Shown one piece after another: positions 1-7,238 of a DNA stretch of 16,145 nt. The notes beneath the pieces are model-generated. The model was not told the DNA's origin, made no database searches, and saw nothing but the letters and a program-made list of their open reading frames with translations. Source of the DNA: DASPXK01 sp035637315 (GTDB lineage Bacteria > Chloroflexota > UBA6077 > JACCZL01); NCBI GenBank assembly GCA_035637315.1, contig DASPXK010000355.1:1-16145 (forward strand). The letters run 5' to 3'. Every line of letters begins with the position of its first letter. Position 1 is the stretch's first letter. The translations under genes were made by a program, and so were the position numbers.

Positions 1-2
1 AA

Positions 3-29
3 CCCCCTCTCCCTCAAGGGGAGAGGGGG
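3..29. repeat. C/G-rich palindromic repeat, partial copy A
   Basis: A perfect 11-bp inverted repeat (CCCCCTCTCCC / GGGAGAGGGGG) with a 5-base TCAAG loop. It matches the core of longer copies at 3734 and 5826. The copy lies at the window edge, so its outer half (the CCCTCACCCC end) may lie outside. It could fold as a hairpin in RNA from either strand, but no T-run follows it. Confidence 0.75.
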
Positions 30-51
30 CTTAAGACGGAAATAGAGCGTG

Positions 52-213
52 CCCCAACGCATACCCTGCGCCGCTCGAGTTGAGGCGTGCGGCTACCGGC
101 TCGTGCGCCTGCCAGCGCGCAGAATCGAGGAGGACCTGCAAAGCGCGCTCAACGAGATCCGCGCAGTCCTGACTCCCCCTCTCCCCCCAGACGGAGAGTG
201 GGTCGGGGGGTGA
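52..213 (+). pseudogene. Possible remnant of a DUF559-type endonuclease-like gene (C-terminal end)
   Basis: Frame 1 reads about 53 codons between a TAG at 46-48 and a TGA at 211-213. The middle resembles the C-terminal end of DUF559 proteins as I know them: a GYRLVRL strand (the family has GYRVLRF-like) followed by a helix with EEDLQSALNEIRAVL. The last residues (TPPLPPDGEWVGG) come from repeat copy B, as often happens where these genes abut such repeats. The upstream catalytic core of a DUF559 protein is absent, and sequence before codon 60 is repeat copy A. I infer a decayed fragment, not a working gene. It could also be chance coding in intergenic DNA. Confidence 0.35.
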
Positions 214-245
214 GGGCCCCAGAGGGACGGGGCCGGGGGTGAGGG
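175..245. repeat. C/G-rich palindromic repeat, copy B
   Basis: Begins CCCCCTCTCCCCCC and ends with two copies of a GGGGG-TGAGGGC motif (around 205-216 and 233-245). This is the reverse-orientation form of the family consensus CCCTCACCCCCGGCCCCTC. It sits directly downstream of the last gene of the minus-strand lipid block (stop at 249-251), so any hairpin it forms could act at the 3' end of that transcript. No T-run is seen. Confidence 0.65.
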
Positions 246-248
246 CGC

Positions 249-2306
249 TCACCGCGCGGCTACGCGGACCGGCGTCAGCAGAACGGCGTCGCCCGCTCCG
301 TCGAGGCGGTGGATCGGCCTACCGTGAGCATCGGCTAGCAGCGCCTCGAGCCGATACTCGCCTTCGGCCACGCGGAGCGGAATGGTGAGCTGCTGCCGAC
401 GAATGAGGAAGCGGTCGCCAACAGGAGTGGCGGGCGGGGGCTGGCCCTGGCGCTCAGGCGGGGCGAGGCGGCGCCCGCCGTCGTCGACGAGACGGACTGA
501 GACTTGGGGCACGGCCGCTGGCGCTTCTGGCCCGAGGCGCCAGTAGGTGACGGCGTTGAGATCGTCGCCGGCCCGAGTCGCCCGCGCCGAGCGGTAGCCG
601 CGGAGCTGGACGTCACTCTCGAAAGCCGCGTCGGAACGGTTCGGGACCAGCGCGGCCCACATCTCGGCTGAGCGCGGCTCTACCAGCGTCAGGCGGGCGC
701 TGTCCCGACCGGCCCGATTGGTGCTGGGAATGGGGATGTTGGCACGCCGCGCGCCAAACCGGTCGAGGGGCTCGGGCGGGTCCACGTCCGGCGCCTCCAG
801 AAAGAGCGCGGGCTGACCGAGCGGAAAGACCAGCGTATCGGACGGGAGGAAGTGTGGCTCGAGGGACGGGCGGAGGACGTAGTCCAGGATCGCGGGGCGC
901 TCGGCGGTGAGTGGGTCGGCCGCGCCGGCGAGGACCCAGATCTCGCCGAGGCCGGCCCGAGCCGCCTCGGCGCGGCTCCGGTCACCGAGTGTCTCCCAGA
1001 AGCGCAGAGGGACCTCCACTCCGTAGCGCTCGCCCGTCCCGAGCTGCTCCGAGGCCTCGCGCGGCAGGGCGGCGGCGGCCTGGCGGAGCTCCAGAGAGGC
1101 GCCCTGATCGTCGCGCTCGTAGGCAGCCATGATCCGATACAACGCGCCCGTGGTGGTGAGCTGTACCCCGCACACCCAGAGGAGGGCCGCGGCTGCTATC
1201 AGGCGCGTGACGGGCCGACCGCGGCCCAGCGCCGCTCCCAGCGGCAGCGCCATCACCAGGAACATGGCAGGGAACACGGCGACCATGTAGTGGAGGTACA
1301 CCGACGACGACTGGGCCGAAAGCATCAGGAGCGGCAGGACCAACCAGAGCACCAGCACAACCAGCCGCTCAGAGCCCGGGCGCCTCGTGACCACAGCCCA
1401 GACGGCCATACCCAGGCCGGCGGCGAACAGCACGCCGACGAGCCAGAGCGTGGCACGACCGGCCAGTCCGAGCGGGTTAAGCCAGGGAGCAGCCTTACTC
1501 ACTGCCGGCAGCAGCGCGTAGCCTGACGCCGTCCAGAGCAGCAGCTCTGGTGCCCCGAGGTATCGGGGCACCAGCGCGATCCCGCGATTGCCCTCGCCCA
1601 GCTTCGACGCCAGCTCTGGCCAATGGCTCGCCAGGTAAGCCAGGAATGGTAGGGAGAGCACGGCGCCCAGTCCAACGCCGAGGGCTGGCCAGCGCGCTCC
1701 CCAGCGCAAGGGGAACAGAATGACCGTCAAGAGCGCGGCCGGCCCGTAGACGAGGGCCAGGATGCGGGTCTGGACCTGGAGCGCGAGGGCGACGCAGAAC
1801 AACACCGCCCAGCGCGCTCGCCGACAACAGATCACCTCATAGGCACCCCACAGCGCCAGGACGGTGAACAGAGGGGTGATCTCGGCCCACGTGCGACGAC
1901 TGAAATACACGGCCCACGGGTTCGTGGCGTACAACAAGCCAGCGGACAGCCCCATCCAGGGCCCAAAGTGGCGGTGGGCCAGCAGGTAGGCCAGGACCAC
2001 GGCAGCCACGTTGAGCAGGGCGCCCCAGCTCGCGGCCGCCAACGCCGGCCGAGGCAGGGCGGACGGTGGGACCATCAGATACACCGAGACGGGCGGGTCC
2101 GGAATGCCCCAGGAGGTTAGCGGGCCAGTCGCCGTGGGCTGACCGTCCAGCACGGCGCGAGCCCGGCTCAGTACGTCGACCTCGTCATATCCGAACGGCG
2201 CGAGGTCGATCGCCCAGAGCCGCAGGCCAACAGCTAGCAGGCCGATGGCCAGGGACAGGAACCAGGCCGAACGGCCAGGCCCCTCGCTCGTAGGGGCGCG
2301 ATTCAT
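249..2306 (-). CDS. GT39/ArnT-like membrane glycosyltransferase (GT-C fold)
   Basis: 685 aa. Integral membrane enzyme expected to move a sugar from a polyprenyl-phosphate donor to a lipid or protein on the outer face of the membrane. After the first membrane segment (about 16-33) comes an Asp-Glu pair (D41-E42, in FGYDEVDVL), the placement of the catalytic acidic pair in the first outside loop of GT39/ArnT-type enzymes. Hydrophobic segments continue to about residue 390. Residues about 395-685 are soluble; the last 120 or so (around TYWRLG and the final GEYRLEALL) look like the beta-rich C-terminal domain common on Chloroflexota GT39 proteins. The start is ATG with AAGGAG 8 bases upstream, overlapping the stop of the upstream glycosyltransferase gene. 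Last gene of a five-gene block. Donor and acceptor cannot be told from sequence. Confidence 0.85.
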   Translation of the reverse strand: MNRAPTSEGPGRSAWFLSLAIGLLAVGLRLWAIDLAPFGYDEVDVLSRARAVLDGQPTATGPLTSWGIPDPPVSVYLMVPPSALPRPALAAASWGALLNVAAVVLAYLLAHRHFGPWMGLSAGLLYATNPWAVYFSRRTWAEITPLFTVLALWGAYEVICCRRARWAVLFCVALALQVQTRILALVYGPAALLTVILFPLRWGARWPALGVGLGAVLSLPFLAYLASHWPELASKLGEGNRGIALVPRYLGAPELLLWTASGYALLPAVSKAAPWLNPLGLAGRATLWLVGVLFAAGLGMAVWAVVTRRPGSERLVVLVLWLVLPLLMLSAQSSSVYLHYMVAVFPAMFLVMALPLGAALGRGRPVTRLIAAAALLWVCGVQLTTTGALYRIMAAYERDDQGASLELRQAAAALPREASEQLGTGERYGVEVPLRFWETLGDRSRAEAARAGLGEIWVLAGAADPLTAERPAILDYVLRPSLEPHFLPSDTLVFPLGQPALFLEAPDVDPPEPLDRFGARRANIPIPSTNRAGRDSARLTLVEPRSAEMWAALVPNRSDAAFESDVQLRGYRSARATRAGDDLNAVTYWRLGPEAPAAVPQVSVRLVDDGGRRLAPPERQGQPPPATPVGDRFLIRRQQLTIPLRVAEGEYRLEALLADAHGRPIHRLDGAGDAVLLTPVRVAAR

Positions 2307-2314
2307 CGCGCCCT

Positions 2315-2320
2315 CTCCTT
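2315..2320 (-). promoter_or_regulatory. Ribosome binding site overlapping the upstream stop codon
   Basis: AAGGAG on the minus strand, 8 bases before the ATG at 2306. Its first two bases are the last two of the TAA that ends the Gpi18-like gene (2319-2321). This arrangement fixes the start and suggests coupled translation of the two glycosyltransferases. Confidence 0.7.
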
Positions 2321-3719
2321 ACTGGGCGCCCCGATTCATCGGGCCGCCCCTGCCAGGAAGGTTCCGCGTCACCGGCGAGAGGCGAGGGAACCCAACGCTC
2401 TGGCCCAACGCCAGTCCGAGCGTCGCCAGGTTGAGCAGAACGTTCGCGATCTGAGCAAGGATCACCCAGCCTGGCAGGGGCTGGCCCGGATCGGGCCCGG
2501 CCGCCAGATTCCCCACCAGGAGCGGGTCGTGAAGAGCGATGTTCGCCAGCAGCCCGAGTGAGACCAGAACCAACACCAGGCCAACTCGGCGATCGAGTGC
2601 CCACGCCACAGCCAGGAACGGGATCGCCATAAACAGGTGGTTCTCGTGAGCACGGACGATCAGCGCGAACCAGCCGACGGTGAGGGTAGCGACCAGCAGG
2701 AACAGACGGTCCCGAGGGCGCAGGTTTGGCAGGCGGGTCAGCACCAGACCGAGCAGGGCGGCGACCAGCCCCAGGCCGACCGCCCGATAGCTCAGGGGCC
2801 CGACGAGCGGCTCCCAGTCGTTGATGAACCGCCACTCGAGTAACGTCGGGACCCACCACAGATTGTGGGCCTGGGCGGTCAGCGCGGTGCTGTTCACCGA
2901 CTTGGTGTCGAGGTACTCGAAGAAGCGGGGCAGTTGGTTAAGCCGGTTGAACAGGAGCCAGGGACCGAGGACCAAGAGGGTAGCCGCCAGCCCGCCGAGC
3001 GCGGCGCGCAGCAGGCCGCGACGCCCAAGCCAGATAGCCAACGCGAAGCCGACGAGCGGCAGGAGGAGCCAGGCCTGGGGCTTGGTGAGCGCCGCCAGCG
3101 CGACGCACGCCCCGGCCCAGCCTGGCCGATCGTGGACGAGAGCGGCAACCGCCAGCAGCGCGAAAGCCGAATGGACCGGGTCGGTCTGGCCGAGATGGGC
3201 CACGTCGTAGGCGACCGCGGGATTCAGGGCATAGGCGGCGGCCGCCCAGAACGCCGTCGCGGGACCGAGCCGCCGCGTCAGGCGGTAGATTGTGGCCGCG
3301 ATGACGAGATGAAAGGCGACTCCCGGCCCCTTGACCAGGAACGTATACAGCTGGCTCGCCAGGGCCGGCCGCTCGGCGAAGGATGGGTCGACAAAGGCCT
3401 GATAGGTCCAGCCGGCCGCGCCGAAGAAGTAGAGCAGGACGGGTGGGTAATCGGTTGGGATGCGATAGGCGTCCTGGATCCCGTTCCGCGCGATCCAGCG
3501 GCCCCAGGTCTTGTTGGTCCCGATGTCGGAGACGTAGCCGGGGCTGATGGCGGCGATCAACAGGTAGACGACAGCGACGCCGAACAGCAGGACGACCAGG
3601 AGCTGGCCCCAGGTCAGAGGAGCGCGAGCGAGCATCGCCTGCGACCCACCCCGCGCGCCACGAGAGGGCTTAACCGGCAGCGTCCGGGAGAAGCTCGGCG
3701 GCCGCATCGTGGGGCCCAT
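2319..3719 (-). CDS. Gpi18-like (COG5542-type) GT-C mannosyltransferase family protein
   Basis: 466 aa from ATG 3719. Polytopic membrane protein. Visible marks of the family are an acidic first outside loop (SDIGT, D65), a DYPP motif just before the second hydrophobic segment, an LTKPQAW motif mid-protein and a HENH motif (358-361), where relatives carry HERYL-like sequence. Family members use polyprenyl-phosphate-linked sugars, often mannose; the sugar here is inferred only. The open frame continues upstream into the neighbouring gene, but that part lacks sensible sequence. ATG 3719 has AGGA 9 bases upstream. ATG 3635 (29 codons later, MLARAPLTW) is a credible alternative, because it leaves a short cytosolic tail before the first membrane segment. 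The gap to the upstream stop is 37 bases and is mostly repeat copy C. It is followed after 12 bases by the second glycosyltransferase. Confidence 0.8.
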   Translation of the reverse strand: MGPTMRPPSFSRTLPVKPSRGARGGSQAMLARAPLTWGQLLVVLLFGVAVVYLLIAAISPGYVSDIGTNKTWGRWIARNGIQDAYRIPTDYPPVLLYFFGAAGWTYQAFVDPSFAERPALASQLYTFLVKGPGVAFHLVIAATIYRLTRRLGPATAFWAAAAYALNPAVAYDVAHLGQTDPVHSAFALLAVAALVHDRPGWAGACVALAALTKPQAWLLLPLVGFALAIWLGRRGLLRAALGGLAATLLVLGPWLLFNRLNQLPRFFEYLDTKSVNSTALTAQAHNLWWVPTLLEWRFINDWEPLVGPLSYRAVGLGLVAALLGLVLTRLPNLRPRDRLFLLVATLTVGWFALIVRAHENHLFMAIPFLAVAWALDRRVGLVLVLVSLGLLANIALHDPLLVGNLAAGPDPGQPLPGWVILAQIANVLLNLATLGLALGQSVGFPRLSPVTRNLPGRGGPMNRGAQ

Positions 3720-3733
3720 TGTACCAAGTCCTG

Positions 3734-3774
3734 CCCTCACCCCCGGCCCCTCTCCCTCAAGTGGAGCGGGGAGA
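3734..3774. repeat. C/G-rich palindromic repeat, copy C
   Basis: Reads CCCTCACCCCCGGCCCCTCT then CCCTCAAGTGGAGCGGGGAG. It spans the stop codon (3757-3759, minus) of the acyl-activating fusion and fills most of the space before the next start at 3719. The final residues of the fusion (PSPRST) are translated from the repeat, so its insertion probably moved the stop codon. Confidence 0.75.
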
Positions 3775-6327
3775 TGGATCTGGCGACGCGAGGCGGCGCA
3801 TCGCCGCCTCAAGCACCTGCGTCGCCTCGGCGTTGGAGAGGGCGGGGTCGAGCACGAGCGGCTCGCCGACTCGGGCCCGCACGGGGCCGGGCCGCGGGCA
3901 GCTTCGGCCTTTTGGCAGGATAGCGAACAGGCCATGTAGATGGATCGGGACGACCGGCAAGCGCAGTTCGCGTGCGAGCAGGCCGATGCCGGGTTTGAAA
4001 GCGCCCAGCCTACCGTCGGGCGACCGAGTCCCCTCCGGGAAGACGAGGAGGGTATCACCAGCGTCAGCCAGATCGCCGCAATGAGCCAGGCTGGTCGAGA
4101 CGGCTCCCTCGCGGTGGAACGGGAATGCGCCCAGCGCCAGGGCCGAGAAGGTCGCCAGCGGCTCAGTCTGGAAGAAGTAGTCCGCGGCGGCAGCGACCGC
4201 CGTGCGGCGACGGCGGTCGCCCGGCAGGATAGACAGGGCGGCCACGCTGTCCAGGTGGCTCGAGTGGTTGGCGATGAGCAGGGCTGGCCCACGCAGCCCG
4301 CCCCGACAGATCGGGGCGCCCTCCACCCTCAGCGGCCGACAGACGAGGTGCAGGAGCGGGAAGAGGACTAACTGCTGCAGCACCGAGCGCACCAGGCGGG
4401 CCGGCCCGCAGCGCGGCCAGGCGGGCAGCGGCTCGACGGTGCCGATCGAGCCACCCCGCTCGAGCGCCGCTTCGAGCTCGGCCACCGTCTTCAGGTCGGC
4501 CATCTCCTCGTCCGACAGCCAGCACCCGAGCTCCTCCTCGAGCAACACGGCTAGCTCGACCCGTGCCAGAGAGTCCAGGCCCAGATCCAGTGCCAGGTTG
4601 GCCTGCGGGCGTATCTCGGCCGGCGGGCGTGCACTCGCCCTTGCCAGCAGTGCGACCAGGCGGCCCGCCAGGTGGTCCGACGTGGGTGCGGCTGAGGTGG
4701 GTGGCGCGCCGCGCTGGCCTTGCTCCACGAGCGCCAGGACCTCCGCGCGCTTCACCTTCAGCGAGGGCGTGCGCGGGAAGTCGGGCTCCGGCCAGATAGT
4801 CATCCCACTCACCTGCTGGTGCGGGCCGAGACGGACGTTGGCTCGACGGACGGCGGCCGTGGCGGCGTCAGGGTCGTCGGCCGGGATCAGGACGGCATGG
4901 ACCTCCTCGCCACCGCCTGGCTTCGGCTTGCCAACGACGATGCATGCTCTGATCGCCGGGTCGCGCTCGATCTCGGCCTCGACGTCCTGGGGAAAAACGT
5001 TACGACCGTCCGACAGGACGATCATCTCTTTCTTACGTCCCATCAGACGGAGCTCGCCGAGCGACCCAAAGCTGCCGAGGTCGCCCGTCCTGTACCAGCC
5101 ATCCTCGAAGACCGTCTCGGTGGCGACCTCGTCGCGCCAGTACCCAGAGGTTACATTGGGCCCACGGACCAGCACCGCGCCGTCGGGCGCCAGACGCAGG
5201 CCCACGCCGCGGACCGGCCAGCCGACCGAGGCTGGCAAGCGACGGTCGAGCCGATTGGAGGTGACGATCGGCGCACACTCGGTCGCCCCGTAGCCCTGGA
5301 TGACGCGCACGCCGACCGCCTCCCAGGTTCGCCACAGCTGGGGATCGAGCGCCGCTCCGCCGCACAGCACGAGCCGCAAGCGCCCCCCGAGGCGGCGGTG
5401 GAGCGGCCAGAACAGGAACGGTCGGAGCGCCATCGGCAGGCGGCCGGCCAGGCGGAGCATCCGCTCCCAGTGCTGCCGTCGGCCGCTCCGCTCGACCTCC
5501 CGCTCGATGCCTGCCAGCAGCAGCCGAAGCACCTCCGGCACGCAAATCAGAAGCCCGATCCGATGCCGCTGCAGCGCCGCCATGACCGCTGTCGAGCGGC
5601 GGCTGGTCGTGTAGTAGATCGTCGCCCCGGCGGCAAGGGCGGCTAGCAGTCCGGCCGTCTGCTCCATCATGTGGGACAGCGGCAGCAGTGACAGCAGCCG
5701 CTCGCCGACCGCGATGGGCATCGCGTCGAGCGCCGAAGTCACGTTTGACAGGATGTTGGCGTGGGTCAGCATAACTCCCTTCGGCGCGCCGGTCGTGCCC
5801 GAGGTGAAGACGATCTCGGCCAAGTCCCTCACCCCCGGCCCCTCTTCCTCAAGGGGAGAGGGGAGACTGGCTCCCCCTCTCCCCTTGAGCCCCTTGAGGG
5901 AGAGGGCGCTAGGGAACAAGTGCGCTTCGCGGGGTGAGGGCTTCAACTGGAAGGGGCTGGCTCTCGGGACCTGACCGAGCCCATCCACCGACCGGTCCGC
6001 AATCAGGAGCCGGGGCTCGGTCTGCTCGGCGATCCGGGCGATGACGTCGAGCGGAGTCCGCAGGTCGATCGGGACCAGCACGCCGCCGGCTAGCCAGGTC
6101 CCGAACATACTCACCACGAGCTCAGGGCTGTTGGGCGCTAGGGCCAGCACTCGGTCGCCGGGCGCCACCCCGGCTGCCTCCAGCCGGATCGCGGCCAGCC
6201 GAGCCGCACCTGCCAGGTCGGCGAAGCTCCAGAGCTCGGTCCGAAGGCCGCGGCGAATGGCGAGGGCCGGGCGGGTCCCGAAGCGGCGCTCCGAGTCGAA
6301 GAGCAGGTCCGGCAGCGCGGCGGTCAA
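3757..6327 (-). CDS. Acyl-CoA/acyl-ACP synthetase - acyl carrier - PlsC acyltransferase fusion
   Basis: 856 aa with three domains. (1) AMP-binding acyl-activating domain, about 5-530: ATP loop TSGTTGAPKG (175-184), GYGATE, YRTGD near 410, and the C-terminal lysine region LKVKR (524, 526). (2) Carrier domain, about 555-620, with the phosphopantetheine serine in DLGLDSLARVE (S586). (3) PlsC-type lysophospholipid/glycerophosphate acyltransferase, about 670-850: HSSHLD (H688, D693) and FPEGTRS (E765). It could activate a fatty acid, load it on its own carrier and pass it to a lysolipid. E. coli Aas joins two of these activities in the opposite order. Residues about 130-167 derive from a palindromic repeat (5826-5940). 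The start is TTG, overlapping the cdsA stop (TTGA); no strong Shine-Dalgarno is visible, so coupling is likely. The C-terminal few residues come from another repeat copy. Confidence 0.88.
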   Translation of the reverse strand: MTAALPDLLFDSERRFGTRPALAIRRGLRTELWSFADLAGAARLAAIRLEAAGVAPGDRVLALAPNSPELVVSMFGTWLAGGVLVPIDLRTPLDVIARIAEQTEPRLLIADRSVDGLGQVPRASPFQLKPSPREAHLFPSALSLKGLKGRGGASLPSPLEEEGPGVRDLAEIVFTSGTTGAPKGVMLTHANILSNVTSALDAMPIAVGERLLSLLPLSHMMEQTAGLLAALAAGATIYYTTSRRSTAVMAALQRHRIGLLICVPEVLRLLLAGIEREVERSGRRQHWERMLRLAGRLPMALRPFLFWPLHRRLGGRLRLVLCGGAALDPQLWRTWEAVGVRVIQGYGATECAPIVTSNRLDRRLPASVGWPVRGVGLRLAPDGAVLVRGPNVTSGYWRDEVATETVFEDGWYRTGDLGSFGSLGELRLMGRKKEMIVLSDGRNVFPQDVEAEIERDPAIRACIVVGKPKPGGGEEVHAVLIPADDPDAATAAVRRANVRLGPHQQVSGMTIWPEPDFPRTPSLKVKRAEVLALVEQGQRGAPPTSAAPTSDHLAGRLVALLARASARPPAEIRPQANLALDLGLDSLARVELAVLLEEELGCWLSDEEMADLKTVAELEAALERGGSIGTVEPLPAWPRCGPARLVRSVLQQLVLFPLLHLVCRPLRVEGAPICRGGLRGPALLIANHSSHLDSVAALSILPGDRRRRTAVAAAADYFFQTEPLATFSALALGAFPFHREGAVSTSLAHCGDLADAGDTLLVFPEGTRSPDGRLGAFKPGIGLLARELRLPVVPIHLHGLFAILPKGRSCPRPGPVRARVGEPLVLDPALSNAEATQVLEAAMRRLASPDPSPRST
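5826..5940. repeat. C/G-rich palindromic repeat, full copy D, inside a coding sequence
   Basis: 115 bp with inverted ends (CCCTCACCCC at left, GGGGTGAGGG at right) and internal hairpins: CCTCAAGGGGAGAGGGG, then CCCCCTCTCCCCTTGAG, then CCCCTTGAGGGAGAGGG. It is the most complete copy in the window and looks like a small non-autonomous (MITE- or REP-like) element. It lies within the acyl-activating fusion and is open in the reading frame. No clear target duplication is seen at its flanks. Confidence 0.8.
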
Positions 6328-7238
6328 GGGAGGGCTCGCAGCAGGTAGTAGGTAAGCGGTGCCACCACGATCAAGCTATCGACTCGGTCGAGCAGACCGC
6401 CGAAACCGGGCAGCCAGGCACCGGCGTCTTTGGTCCCGAACTCGCGCTTGAGGAGCGACTCGACCAGGTCGCCCCAGACCGCGCCGGCCGCCACCACCAC
6501 GGGTAACACGACCAGGAGCAGCCAGGCGCGGGCGGGCGGCAGCGCGAAGCTCGTCAGGATGGTCCCGACGAACGCCCCGAGCAGGTTGCCAGCCACTCCC
6601 TCCCAGGTCTTGTTCGGGCTGACCAGCGGCGTCAGCTTGTGACGCCCGAATAGCTTGCCAACCGTGAAGGCGCCCACGTCCGAGAGTGCCACGGCCAGCG
6701 CGAGGGCCAATAGCAGCCCGGGCCCGCCCGGCACGGAGGTCTCAATCAGCACGAGGTGCCACAGCAACAGCGGCAGGTAGCCGAAGCCGAGCGCGGCGAA
6801 GGCCAGGCGCGTCATGCCGGTGCGCACGTCCTGGGTCAGCAGAGGCTGAAGCGTGGCGAGAATCAGGAGCAGCGGCAGGACGCCGAAGAACGCCTCCGGC
6901 GCCCAGACAGCCAGCGGTCCCATCGCCAGACCCATCGCCAGCAACACAGTCCGGTAGAGAGGCGGCAGGCCGACCAGCTCGCAGTATTCACGCAGCGATT
7001 GGAACACGATCAGACCAACCAGAAACAGCATGCCGATCGGTCCGCTCAGGACCGCGAGCGAGTAGACCAGCGCGATGGCCGCCCAGACCGCCCAGCGCTG
7101 GAAGAGCGTCCTGCGGTGCAGCTCGGCCAGGTGCTGGCGCTCGACGGCTAGCAGCAGGACGAGCCCGCTGGCCAGGATCGCGCCAATGATCTGGGCGGTG
7201 GGCCAGAACAGCGGGTTAGCCGCCGGATTGGAGATCAC
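6324..7238 (-). CDS. cdsA: Phosphatidate cytidylyltransferase, YnbB-like
   Basis: 304 aa, polytopic membrane enzyme that makes CDP-diacylglycerol from CTP and phosphatidate. Family motifs: GRHKLTPLVSPNKTWEG (S207 at the SPNKT start) and the C-terminal signature SLLKREFGTKD (261-271) followed by LPGFGGLLDRVDSL (276-289). The signature normally has His in PGHGG; here it is Phe (F279). An internal LREYCEL stretch resembles, from memory, E. coli YnbB more than housekeeping CdsA. The start is GTG and the gene overlaps the end of the upstream phosphatidyltransferase gene by 23 bases; its stop overlaps the TTG of the next gene. It links the acyltransferase product to the phosphatidyltransferase. Confidence 0.9.
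   Translation of the reverse strand: MISNPAANPLFWPTAQIIGAILASGLVLLLAVERQHLAELHRRTLFQRWAVWAAIALVYSLAVLSGPIGMLFLVGLIVFQSLREYCELVGLPPLYRTVLLAMGLAMGPLAVWAPEAFFGVLPLLLILATLQPLLTQDVRTGMTRLAFAALGFGYLPLLLWHLVLIETSVPGGPGLLLALALAVALSDVGAFTVGKLFGRHKLTPLVSPNKTWEGVAGNLLGAFVGTILTSFALPPARAWLLLVVLPVVVAAGAVWGDLVESLLKREFGTKDAGAWLPGFGGLLDRVDSLIVVAPLTYYLLRALP

Noticed and set aside
31..252. A 73-codon minus-strand frame whose GTG overlaps the stop of the GT39-like gene
   Set aside because: Its first third is translated repeat copy B and the rest matches nothing; the opposite strand reads as a DUF559-like remnant instead.
852..1526. 224-codon plus-strand frame inside the GT39-like gene
   Set aside because: Shadow frame in GC-rich DNA: Arg/Gly/His-rich, no motif, and the minus strand has a clear gene.
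2185..2859. 224-codon minus-strand frame across the junction of the two glycosyltransferases
   Set aside because: Arg/Pro/Gly-rich shadow of two well supported genes in another frame.
3720..4292. 191-codon N-terminal extension of the Gpi18-like gene
   Set aside because: It runs antiparallel-free but out of frame through the PlsC domain of the upstream gene and gives Arg/Ser-rich low-complexity sequence with no family match.
4202..5293. 363-codon plus-strand frame opposite the acyl-activating fusion
   Set aside because: Ser/Arg-rich shadow; all recognisable domains are on the minus strand.
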